Source: Yamagishiella unicocca
Taxonomy: Eukaryota > Chlorophyta > Chlorophyceae > Chlamydomonadales > Volvocaceae
Direction: 5' to 3'
Length of the DNA: 64,000 nucleotides
Assembly (NCBI GenBank): GCA_003116995.1
Contig: BDSL01000017.1
Span: 434,001 to 498,000, forward strand
Below, piece after piece: positions 11,462 through 23,600 of the stretch (position 1 is its first letter; each line of letters begins with the position of its first letter). Made by a program: the position numbers and the translations under genes. A model generated the notes under the pieces. The model did not search any database, was not told where the DNA came from, and worked only from the letters and a program-made list of their open reading frames with translations.

Positions 11462-13630
11462 TCAAATGCCGTTCAAAGCTGACGTGCCATCTGTCAGGAA
11501 GTGACCTCCGCCGCCACCGCCGCCACCTCCGCCACCGCCGCCGCCTCCACCATTGCCAGCCGCCTCCATGGCGGGTGGCCCCGGCGATGACGCTGGCGCC
11601 GCCGTCACCGCTTGGCCGTCCCTGGAGCCATCAACCCCCGGCCACGAGCAGGTACGACAGCGACATCAACAGCAGCAGCAGCAGCAGCAGCAACAGGACA
11701 GTGACATCAACATCAACATCAACATCAACATCAGCAGCAGCAGCAGCAGGGGTTGACGTGTCAGTGACGAAATCCCGCACGCGGGGTGAGGCGAGAAGAC
11801 AAGCGCGTGGGGGGGGAGGAAGAGGGAGGGGCGCACTCACTCATTTGGGTTAAGCAGGAGGGGTTATCGGGGCACCCAGCAGCCCTCCCTGGAGCCGCCC
11901 CGCTGCGCTACAAACCCTCTCCTCCCTCCTCCGCCGCCCCCGACCTTCCTCCCTCCCCCCCTCACCGGTACATCGCCACCATTCGTGCCGTACTCTTGAC
12001 CTTGGAGCCGTACTGTTTGGCGGCATCAATGATCCGCCTCCGTGCGCCAAGCGTGTCAACGCCCATGGCCTGGAGATCCCGGGTGGGGGGGGGAGGGGGG
12101 GGGGAGGGTGGCGAGAAGACCCGGTTACACGACATAGGAAACGGAGGCCAGAAACTAGCCGCCGGTGAATGGTTTATGGGAGCAGCAGCGACGGAGGAGA
12201 CAGGGAGGGCGGCTGGGTGTGTTGACCGAGGCAGAGGAGCACCCACTCCCTTTCCCGCCGCCCTGGACGGCACTGTGTCGGTGACACGCGGGCAACGCAT
12301 CGAGAAGGCACGTGTGCGATTAAGCTCTCAGAGGCTGCCGCTGCCGCTCCCAAACACCCAGTTACCCAGCTGCCCAGCCTCCTTGCAAACCACCCCCCAA
12401 CCCCCCACCGGTTCCGGCTACTGGTTCTTTTATTGTAACCCCCCACCTCCAGCTCGCGCTCCTTCATGCCGGACAGCACCAGCGGGGTGACCTCCTGCGC
12501 CCGCATCAGCTCCACGTACTGCGGCAACCCGATGTCCTGCAGCAGTCGGAATCACGTGGGGCCGAGCGTGCGCGTGCGTTCAAACGTTCCGTACAAATGT
12601 ACGGCATGCGGTGGCGGGGGCGATGTGGGGCCCGGCGGGCGCGGGGGGGGGGACGGTGGAGGCTACCCTGTGTTTTGATCCCACAGGTCTCCATCGCCAT
12701 CTCTGCTCTACCTCGACTTCATATTTCATAAGTTTGAAATACGAACACTAGGGACACCATTGTTGTCAGGCTAAAAGTATCTAATCGGCAGCCGCAGCCG
12801 ACGTGTCCCCCGCCGCCCCTCCCGCGCCACCCCGCCCCAATTCCTCCCCCACCCCTCACACATCAAACCTTTCAATGAAAAACGCCTCCCTGTTGCTTAC
12901 ACCCCCTGTTGCCTTCCCTCCCTTCCTGCCTTCCCTCCCTTCCTGCCTTCCCTCCCTTCCTGCCTTCCCTCCCTTCCTGCCTTCCCTCCCTTCCTGCCTA
13001 CCCTCATAAACATGTCGATGGGATACGCCATGCTCCAGAAGCTTTGAGACACCTGAGGTGGCGATCGTGGCGGCGAGGGAGTTGAGGTTTCGAGGAAGAC
13101 CCGTGGATGCCAGAAAAAACCGTTTAGAACAGACGTTTTGAGATGGGTTGAGGTGGGGAGTGAAGAGGCAATCCGCGGGGAACAAAAGGTCTGGCGGATC
13201 CGCAGACAACACGACGTAGTACTTCAGACCGGGGCTAGAGGGAGGCGGGTGGAGCGGCGAGAAGACCGGGTTACACGAGATAGGGGACGGAGGGCAGAGA
13301 CCGACGGTGGAAGGACGGAGGTATGAGAGGAAACCAAAAAACACCTGGAAATCCGTTGGAGTGAGAAGGAGGGCAACATCGGTTGACGACAGGGTGGGGT
13401 GACCCGCACGCGAAAAACCCTGGAGCCATGACCGGCGGGGCCGTGCGCGGGTGGCGGGGGAAGCGGGGTTTCGAACCGTGGGGGGGAGGGCACCGTACAG
13501 CAACGTGAGTGTGTCGTACCTGACCAGCAAACACGCTGCCAGCACCGCGAGGCAACGAGCCCGCCACCGAGCCGCCGTACATCGGGTAGATGTCGCTGGG
13601 CGAAGCGGAACCCATGGGGCTGAAGACGAG

Positions 13631-13664
<34 letters not shown>

Positions 13665-16600
13665 GTGGGGTAGCCGTGCTGCGGCGACGATGAGTACACC
13701 GCCGCCGGGCCCCCCGGACTGCCGCCAGCACGGTGCGCTGCGGCGCCGTTGGCGGCGGCGGCCGTGACCGCCTCGCGCGCCTCCGCCAGCAGCCGCTCGT
13801 ACGACGCGACGGAGTCCTGGGGGTTGCCGTTGGCCGTTGGGAGTTGTCAGGGTTTCGGAGGGCCGCGGGATGGTGGACTTCAACAATACGGGTACACGCA
13901 CAGTGCTGCAAAACACGCGCCACCATGACGGCGATGAGGTCTTTCCTGACAAGCCTCACCGCCTCCCCGATTCGTTCCATTTCCATGTACCGGTAATCGT
14001 TTACGGCTTAGCCGTGCAACCCCTGTGTATGTCCCCACACCCCCCCCCCGAAACGGTTTTTATACACCCCCCCGAACCCCCTGCGCTACCCCGCCGCCTC
14101 CCCTCGCCAGGAAGCCTCTCTACCCTCCCTGGAGGCACCCACGCCGCCGACCGCGCCCCCCCCCCGTGGCCCAACTCCCACAATTTTCCTACTAGCGCCC
14201 AAAACCGATTCTGCGAAAACTTTACGTGCGTCGCGTGGGGTCCTCGCTCCCGTGCGTCTCGCCGTAGCCGATATAGCTTAGCCGCCAAAGGTCATATTAC
14301 GACCTTCGGCTTTCGTATCCCCAACCCAGTTCTCCAGCATGCATCTCAAAACTTCTGTTTCAAACGGTTTTTGACATCCACGGGTTTCCCTCGGACCCCC
14401 CCCTGGCCCTCCCCCACAACTACCCTGTCCCTGTCGTGTAAACAGTTTCTACTCCCCTCCCCCCGGCCCTCCCCCCACTCCGGCCCCCACCGACCCACGC
14501 ACACGCACCTTGAGCTTCTGCCGCTCCGCTTCTCCCTGCTCCAGGCGGCTTCGGAGCGCCTCCGCCGTGGCCCGCATCGCCGCCGTCTCCGCCGCCGCCG
14601 CCTCCTTCTCCGCCGCCGCCGCCGCCTTCTCCGCCGCCGCCACCGCCTTCTCCGCCACGGCCGCCGCCGCCGCTTCGGCCTTCTCAGCCGCCAATACAAC
14701 CACCTGAGGGCCACCCGCGGAGCCGTTATTGCGGTTACGTCGTCGTACGTCAAGTGAATCTTTCATCTTCAGGGGAGGTGGAGGGTAAAAAACATAATCC
14801 CGTGAATCCCCCCCTCGCGTAGACCGAGTTTTACCACAGGAAAACCCGTGGATGCGAGAAAAACCGTTTAGGAACGACGGGAGGTTGGGGGATGGAGGGG
14901 GGAAGGGGCAATGCACGGGCTCCGCAAATATACACACACGCACGCTCTCTCACCTGCGCCGCCAGCGCCTCCGCCCTGGCTCGCTCCAGTGCCGCCGCCT
15001 CTCGGTCCTTATCGGTGGCTGCAGCTGCGGCCGCGGCCGCCTCCTCGTCTGTCACCTTCTTAGCTTCCTCACTCTCCTTCGCCTCCCGCTCAGCGGCCTG
15101 GGGGTCGTGGGTGGCGCGGCGGTTGGCGGTTAGTGGTTGGCGGTTGTCTTCATACATGTTATTAGGCGGTTCTCTCGTTGCAGTGTCTGGGAATAGAAGG
15201 CCGCGGGTCAAGCACTTTGCAAAAAAAAGGTGCATACGGGGGGGGGTGAGCTCCCCTCGAGTGGTTGCAAGGAAGCCCCTAAATGGGGGAGGGGGGGGAG
15301 CGGGCGGGCAACTGTCTTCCTCACCTCCTCCGCCCCCCCCCTCGTCACCCAGCGGCCGCCTCCATGCCTCGCCGCCTTTCCCGCTTTCCCTCCTCGGTCT
15401 AATTTGTCACGTCGACCGCTTTCCTCGCCCCTCCCTCCGCCGGGCGCGTAAACGCTTTTTATGCCACCCCCGCCGGGCCTCTACCTGCCCCCCTCCACCG
15501 CCAGGCCTCTCCCCCCCCCCGGGCGCCCTCCTCACCTGCGACCTTCGGCTTTCGTATCCCCAACCCAGTTCTCCAGCATGCATCTCAAAACTTCTGTCTT
15601 TAAACGGGTTTTTTCGGACATCCACGGGTTTCCCTCGAAACCCCGGGCGCCCTCCTCACCTCCTTCTCGCGTTCCTCGTCCTCCAGCTGCCTCACAGCCG
15701 CCTCCCAGCTACCCACCTGTGACGCCCCACGTGCCACGAGTACGAGAACAAGCAGGAGGGAGGGCCTTATGATGGACGAGCCAAGGGGGATGCTAGATCA
15801 GAGGCGACATGAGGCTCCGGCGGCTCCTGCCCCAGCTCCTCCGGTAGGCTGAGACGGAACCAAAGACAGAAACACTAGTAGTACAAGAACAACGCAGCCG
15901 CCCGCCCACCCCACACTGAAACCCCCCACCCCTCCTGATTATATTCTACCCGCCCCCCTCCTGCTTGGGCCATCACTAGGGTTTTGCGCCCCCCCGCCCC
16001 GCCCGCCCGCGCCCGCCGCCCACTCACCTTGTAAATATAGGTGTCCATGACTGTGGGACCAGCCAGCATCGATTTGCGGCCAGGCAGGAACATGGCGGAG
16101 CCGCGGTCGCGCTCCCTGGAGCGTTGGGAGCGGTTGGGCGGTTGGAGGGGTTGGGACGATTGCTCGACCAGCGGTTGGGTCAGGTTCCCTGGGCACTGCC
16201 TTGGATGGCTGACTAGTGTGGTGATCGGAGGGGGCCGGAAAGGGAGCTTCCCTCGGCTCGTCGCCCCCCCCCCCCGCCCCCAACCGCGGGGTTGGGAGTA
16301 CCAAAGGACGCGGCCATGGGGAAATAACCTCAAAACCCTAAAACCCTAGAACCCACCCCCTCCGGCTGCCCTCCGCTTCCGTCGCTGTTGCCCCCCTGCG
16401 CCCCCCTCCCCCGCCCCCTCCCCCGGGTTTTCCTCACAAACCCTAAAACCCCAACCCCCCTCCCCCCCTCCCCCCCTCCTGCTCACTTCGATCGCATGGC
16501 GGCCTGCACCGCGTGAGAGCAATGTACGGCATTGGCAAAACCGTTGGCCTCCAGCGCGTTGGCCACCGACACGGTGTCGCCTGAAGCGGGGGGGGGGGGG

Positions 16601-19600
16601 TTCGAGATCGGGTGGTGGTTTTAGTGGTTGACCGTTGCAGCACGTGGGCTCCCCCTCTGGCGCCTACGCCCCCACCCACCCACCCCAACCCCTCGAAGCC
16701 GCCCAAACACACACGATGCACCCCGGTTGGCATCTTCGTTAGTGCGCCCTCGTCATGCATCCTTCACAAACCCTCTGACCCACCGACCCACCGAACACGC
16801 AGTAGCGCGGGTTGTCGATCCCCACCACTCCAGCGTACGCGGGGCCCGTGTGTATGCCGATGCGGATGGTGAGGGGCTCGCCCCCCGGGAACGTCAGCTG
16901 CTGTACGGCAGACAGCATGTCAGCCGCCATGGACAGCATGCGCCGCATGTGGTCCGTCGTACCGTCGTGCCCCGAAACCACCAGGTACGACTCGCCGGTG
17001 TGCTCCACCCTGCGCGCGAGGGAGGGGCGGGGTGGGGGGTGATGGAGCACAATGACGGCTGGAGCGATGACGAAGAGGAGGGGAGTAACGCAAGGCTGAC
17101 CGGAGAGCGGCAGCAGTGCCAGTGGGGTTGGGGTTCATGGCAGGATGGTTGCGGGGGAAAGCCGGTGCTGCTGGCACTCCTTCGTCTGTCGGCCTTCAAC
17201 CTGCCCCACCCAATACACGAGGTTGAGTCATTTAAACATCTCAACTCCAGTGTTAGTAGCATTGCTGCTGACCCAAGCCCTGGAGCCCAGCCCAGCCCAG
17301 CCCAGCCCCCAGCCCAGCCCAGCCCAGCCCCCAGCCCAGCCGCCTGCGGATCAGGCAGGCGCCGCAGGTGTTTGTGACAGATACCCGGATCTAGCTTAGC
17401 TTACTACCCCTTCATGAATCAAGCACCTGGATCTGGATCTGGACGCTCCCCCCACCAAACCTACTTTCCACGACCCCACCCACCTGAACACCTGGTACTT
17501 GAGCAGCAGCTTCTCGAAGGCGCCGTACATCTCGTTGAGCACCATGACCACATCGCTGGTGTTACGGGCGGACAGGGACTGCGAGGACAGCCAGCCAGCA
17601 ACGTCCTGTGTGTGTGGGGGGGGGGGGCGAGAAGAAGGGGGGAGCACAGCAAGAGGAGGGTATGAGATGAAACCCGTGGGTCGGCTCTGATGAGTAAAAG
17701 CAATTAGGGAACGGTTTGCGCACACGTGCTGAACTGCATGCTGGAGGATTTGAAAAGAACAGCAAGGCGAGGGAGTTAAGGCGAGCGTCATGTTGGGGAG
17801 CGCGGTCGGGGAGCGCGTGCGACAAGGAAGAGGTGGGGGTCGGGGCTACTTCGGAATTCATGCGGGCAGGCGGGGGTTGGTGCCCGCGGGCGCCCGTTGG
17901 TGGTTGCAGGAGCCGAATGGTGGCTGGCAAGAGCGCAGCATTACACATGTGAGGATGCACGAGATGCACGGGATCTCCGCACCGTCCTCTCCACCCGTGA
18001 AGCCCTGCCTAATTCCCTAACAACCCTACAAACCCTAAAACAGGCCCTACCGCAAACAGCACGGTGACCTCGTCGTGCGCGTCCGCGATCATGGACTGCC
18101 CCTGCTGCAGGCGCTGCACCACACTGAGGGGCAGGATGCGCTTGAGCATCTCCGTGACCTGCAGCGGTCCAGGGGGGGAGGCAGGGAAGGAGCAAGTCGT
18201 ACACACAGTTTCTACACACAAACCGTACACACAAGTGGCGTACACACAAGTGGCGCACACACAAACCGTATGCACAAACCGTAACCATAAGGGGTGTACA
18301 CACAAACCGTACACACAAGTGGCGTACACGAATGCGCAAAAATGGGGGCCCCCGTGCGTCCGGTGCAGGCTTCCCTCGACTGGTTGCTAGGGTGCGTGTA
18401 TGCTGAACTGGCGTGTTGAAGGCGCGCAATTCGGTTCCCTTCCCCTCCGCCACTCCACCGGTCCCGCACCTTGCGACTCTCCATCTCCGCCTCGAAGATC
18501 TCTCTGGAGCCGGAACACAACCGACCAGGGCGCGGCCACCGGGGGCCGGGAGAGGGACGTTGGAGGGGTTTCTCCATGGCAACGGTCAACCAACAAACCA
18601 ACAAACCAAAAACCAAAAACAAACAAAAAGGAAAACCTCGTTACCGGGTCACGCGGTCAAGGGCAGAGGTTGGCGGGAGCTGCAGGGACGCGCGCAGGCG
18701 AAGAGGTTGGCTCCACCGACCAACCACCTAACTAAACCCAACCCACCAACCACCCGGCCGCCCCACCTGTTTCGCACTTGTGCCCTGATGCGGCTGAGCA
18801 GCTCCTGTCGGTGGAAGGGCTTCTTCACGTAGTCCACGCTGCCCGCCTGGGAGGGGAGGTGGTGTGCAAACCCTGTTACTCAAGGTGAGAAGTAGTGTAG
18901 CTGGGGCATCGTCTTCGGGCACGTGGTTGCGCGCGCATGGGGGCGGGGAGGAGGGCTGGGTTGGATAAGCGCGATCCGGATCCGCACCTCCAGGCCCTTC
19001 ATCACGTGTTCCGGGTGGCCCTTGGCCGACACCATGATGATCGGAATGGACACGGCCGAGTAGCGCCGACGGATCTCCTGGCAGACCTGCGAACAACAAG
19101 CGGCGGCGGCAGCAGCAGCAACAGCAGCAACAGCAGCAGTAAGATCAACGACAGCTAGGGGAGGGAGCATCAGCGGATCAACAAGGGGTGGGGCGGGGGG
19201 CCGGGAACCCCAGCCACATGCCACCGGGGGCGGAGTGAGGGGTGGAAGGCAAGGTGGAACAGCAGGGCGGGGAGTTGAGGGAAGCCTGCGGGGGGGAGTA
19301 ATACACCGGGGGCAGGGGGGATCACCAGGACACCATGGTGATAAACGAAGCAACCTCGCCCTAAAATCCCGCAAACACCTCTCGCTCCCCTCCCGTCCCC
19401 CAAACACTAACATAACCCCCCAACCAACCGCTCACCTCGTATCCGCTCATGTCCGGCATCATGATGTCCAGCAGGATGACGTCCGGCAGTGTGGACGTGC
19501 GCTTCAGGAAATCAAGAGCCTCGGAGCCGGACATGGCCTGTGTTCGGGTGGGGGTGGGGTTAAAGAAAAGAACCGGTTACTCGACATGGGAAGTGTAGCT

Positions 19601-20648
19601 GGCGGGGGGGGGCAGTGAGTTTGTAGGGGGGGATATGAGAGGAAAACCCGTGGGCTGAGGGGGAGGTGAGGTAACAGGAAGGATGGGAGGGGAGGGGAGG
19701 GGCGGAGGCGGGCGTATGAAGGGGGCAGAGGAGGAGGAGGAGGAGGAGGAGGTGGGGGTGGAGGAGCAGGAGGAGGAGGGGGAAGTGGAGAGAGGTTGCT
19801 GGGGAGGGGGAGGAGCTCGTGACGGCGCCTTCAGCCGCGGCCGCCAGTATCTATAACACCATCACCGCCCCCCAATGTGCCTTCGAAACCCGCCTCCTCC
19901 CCGCGAGCAGCCCCCCCTCCCGCGCGCGGCCCTGCCGTACAGTCAACAATACGACATATCGTACCCGTACGACATATCATACCTGCTCCACCTTGTACCC
20001 CTCCGGCGTGAGCAGGTTCTCAACCACCATCTGGTTGATGGGGTCGTCATCCACGGACAGCACCATGCAGCCGCCGTACTTCTCCCTGCGTGTACGACAA
20101 AAGCAAAAAAACACAATGTATCCCCTGTCGTATACGATTGCGCTTTCGATGGACAGGTAATCCCCCGCGGCATTGCCTGCCGCCCTCCTCCCCCTCATCA
20201 TCACCCAGGGGAGGAGAGGGCGCATGGGGGTGGGTTTTAGTGCGCTGGTTTGACGTAAGACATGTGACGAGCACAACCCAACCCAACAACGCCTCGCTTG
20301 CCCCCTCCCCCTCCCTCCCCCCCTACGCACCCCCTACAGTTCCCACGTCGAGCTACCGGTTCTTTTATGTACCCCCCCCTCCCTCCCGCACACCGTTCAA
20401 AACGTCTGTTCTGAACGTTTTTTCGGGCATCCACGGGTCTTCCTCTCACCCTCCCGCACACCCCCCGAGCCAAAACACACCTGAAGAAGGGCTTCATGAC
20501 TTTGAAACCCGACTTCGTGACGGTCAGCAGGTTCTCCATGCTGTCGCACCGGCCAGCACGCTGCCCGGCCCCGCTGTTATCCCCGCTGAGCGGCACCGGC
20601 ACAGCACCGCTGCTGTCACCATCAGTGCTGCCCGCGATACCGTTGCCA

Positions 20649-20679
<31 letters not shown>

Positions 20680-23600
20680 CCCCGCCAAGGCCCCCGCTGC
20701 CGCCGCCGCCGCCGGCCGCTGCGGCGGCTGCTCCGCTGGCGTCAGAGTCAGCCGAGGAGGTGGCGGCCGCTATGACGGACTTGGTGGTGCGCAGGTAGGC
20801 GTCGTCGTCGGACTCCTCCGAGATGCGTCGTAGCGGCTGGTTCAGATCCCTGTACGACATGCGCGACAAGTACGACAGGGCTGCTCGCATGGGGGAGGGG
20901 CTTCCCTTGTGTGTGGGTCGGGTTGGGTTGGGTGGGCGTTTGGGGGGATAGGTGAAACACACGGTGTTGATGCAGATCTCGAGTAACGGTTACAGCTACG
21001 CAGAAAGCCGGGAGCTCGAGTCCGGGGCCGACCTTGGCCGCCGCCGTAGTCGTACAAGCGTAATTCCCCAAAAGTACGCCTGTACGGCCGTACGACTTAC
21101 ATTGTGTACTGCTCCCGTGCGTCGCTTTCGTCCACGCTCATCATGGCGCCGTCCTGGCTGATTGGCAGCCAGATGGTGAAGGAGGAGCCGACGCCCACCT
21201 TGGGGGGTTGCGAGGAAAACACATGTACGCAGGAAGCCGTTTAGGACAGTGGTTTTTTCGGCGGCGTAAGGGCAGGTAGGTCGTGGTTTCGGAGGCCGCG
21301 GGGGGATGAAGGGCATTTGGCGGGTGGCGCTGGCGGGGCGTGTGTGTTTCGTGTGTAGCGGCCGAAGAGAGGAGGTTTGCTGATGAGCCGCAGGGCGGCA
21401 GCATGCGCACTTCTGCCCCTACCGACTCCGCGCGAGAGTACATGCGGCAGAGCATTGGTGCCCAACCACCCTGAACAACCGTGCGGCATCGTACGATGCC
21501 GTACGATGTAGTACAATGCCGTACGATGTCGTACGCACCTCACTCTCCACAGTGATGTCGCCGCAGTGCGCCTTGACCAGCTCCTTGACCAGGTGCAACC
21601 CCAGCCCCGTACCGCCGTACCGCCGGGTGGTGCTCATGTCGGCCTGCGGGGGTGTACGGCAAGTGTACGGAAGGGATGGTCGGGCATGTGTACGGAAGGG
21701 ATGGTCGGGCGACACCGGGCGGATCAAGTCCGTGTGGGCCGGCCACGGGCGGGACACCTCCGACGACTGGGGTCTTTGGGGGGCTACTGGTTCACTTAGG
21801 GATATGCGTTCGCGGCTGCCTCGCATACCCCAAAAAGGAAATGTGTGGTTTCGGGGCCGGAGGCCTCGCCCGCGGCAAGAAAAGGAAATGGGTGGTTTCG
21901 GGGCCGGCTGGAGGCCTCGCCCGCTCCACCCGCCGCGGCACTCACACACACCCACACCTGCTCAAAGGCGCCGAAGATCTTGGACACCTTCTCCTTGGGG
22001 ATGCCCACGCCCGTGTCCGAGACCGTTACGTACACCTGGTTGGTTGACAGTTGGGCGGGTCGGTGGGGATTGTTGCACGATGAGGAACGGGGGAAATGGG
22101 GGTGGCGAGGAGACCCGGTTGCCCACGAGCACGCAAACACACTAACCCTCTTGGCCCCACGTACCCTCGCGGCCTCCAGCAGTCGCTGCTGTGCAACCGT
22201 CAACCACCTCCAACCATCTCCAACCACTTTCCAACCACATACCCGCCCCCCGGCCCCCCACTCGCCTTCATGTTGTCCTCCGACACCCCGGCGGTGATGG
22301 AGATGACGCCCTGCCGGGTGAACTTGGCGGCGTTGCCCACCAGGTTGTACAAGATCTGCATCGTACGGCGGCGGCGGTGGTTTCGGGACCAGCATTGCAT
22401 GTGGAGCAGGCCGCCTTGGCGTCCGGCCGTGCTCCAGCACCCGGCACCCCGCGCCCATCACAGCAACACCCCCTCCCCGGCCGCAGCCTCCCCCCCCAAA
22501 CAGTAACCGGTTCCTTTCTGTAACCCCCAGCAGCTGCCGCAACTGCAGGAGCCCCCAAGACGCCACCATCACGCGCGAAGTGGAGGCCCCCTGCCACTTC
22601 CCCAGCGAACGAAAACATCTTCCGTTTCAACAGCGATGCATTTTAAGGCCGAGTGGGCCTCCCTCTCTTCATTGCTTGTCGCCTCCATATGCTCACCCCC
22701 CACACACACACCCCACCCCACCCCCCACCCACCGGCCGTGGATTCGCGGATTCTCTTTAAACCCCCACTCCCACCCAACCCACCTGCACGATGCGGCCGT
22801 TGTCTCCCACTATCTTGGGTATGTTGCCCACATTGTTGACCAGCCGCACGCCCTTCCGCACCAGCGGCAGCGACAAGTCCAGCACGTCAGTCACCAGGCG
22901 CTTGATGTCCACCTGGGGGGGGAGGGGGGAAGGGGAGGAGGGGAGGGGGGTTTCGAGGAAGACCCGTGGATGCGAGAAAAAACCGTTTAGAACAGATGAG
23001 GGGAGGGCGAGGGGGAAGGAGGGGTGTGGGGGTTTCGAGGAAGACCCGTGGATGCGAGAAAAAACCGTTTAGAACAGATGAGGGGAGGGCGAGGGGGAAG
23101 GAGGGGTGTGGGGGTTTCGAGGAAGACCCGTGGATGCCAGAGGGGGGGGAGGGAGGGGGGAGGAGGGGGGACGAAGGCGAGTTGAGGACGACTCGGGGTC
23201 TAGGCGCCAGCAGCTGGGTCGCCTATGGGTCGGCTTTGGATTGCATATGGATCGCATATGGGTCGGCTATGGATCCTATATGGATCGCATATGGATCGCA
23301 TATGGATCGCATATGGATCGCATATGGATCGCATATGGATCGCATGTGGATCGCATATGGATCGCATGTGGATCGCATATGGATCGCATATGGATTGCCA
23401 ACCCCACGCCCTGGTGGGCCCCCTGCCGTAAACCAACTCCTCCAGCTTGCAAAAATAATCGTAGTGTATACCAAACATCGCCTATTCGCTCTTACTTTCC
23501 GGTGCCAACCCACGGGTTTCCCCTCACCCGCCCGCCTCCCCCCGCTTCCCATACATCATGCGACAGGGCCTTCTCGCTACCCCCCCCCCCTCTCTTGCCG

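Noticed and set aside
11233..11853. Leu-rich / Glu-Arg-rich ORFs over the CTC repeat
   Set aside because: Trinucleotide-repeat artefacts in the 3' flank and last intron of the cyclase-opsin gene.
13960..14006. Possible 47-nt exon reading [15 protein letters not shown] between exons 27 and 28
   Set aside because: It works only with an alternative donor for exon 27; the direct junction is already in frame. Left out, but a cDNA could reinstate it.
15790..15850. Possible extra exon reading [13 protein letters not shown] between cyclase-opsin exons 24 and 25
   Set aside because: An acceptor exists, but no donor gives a length divisible by three, as both neighbours require.
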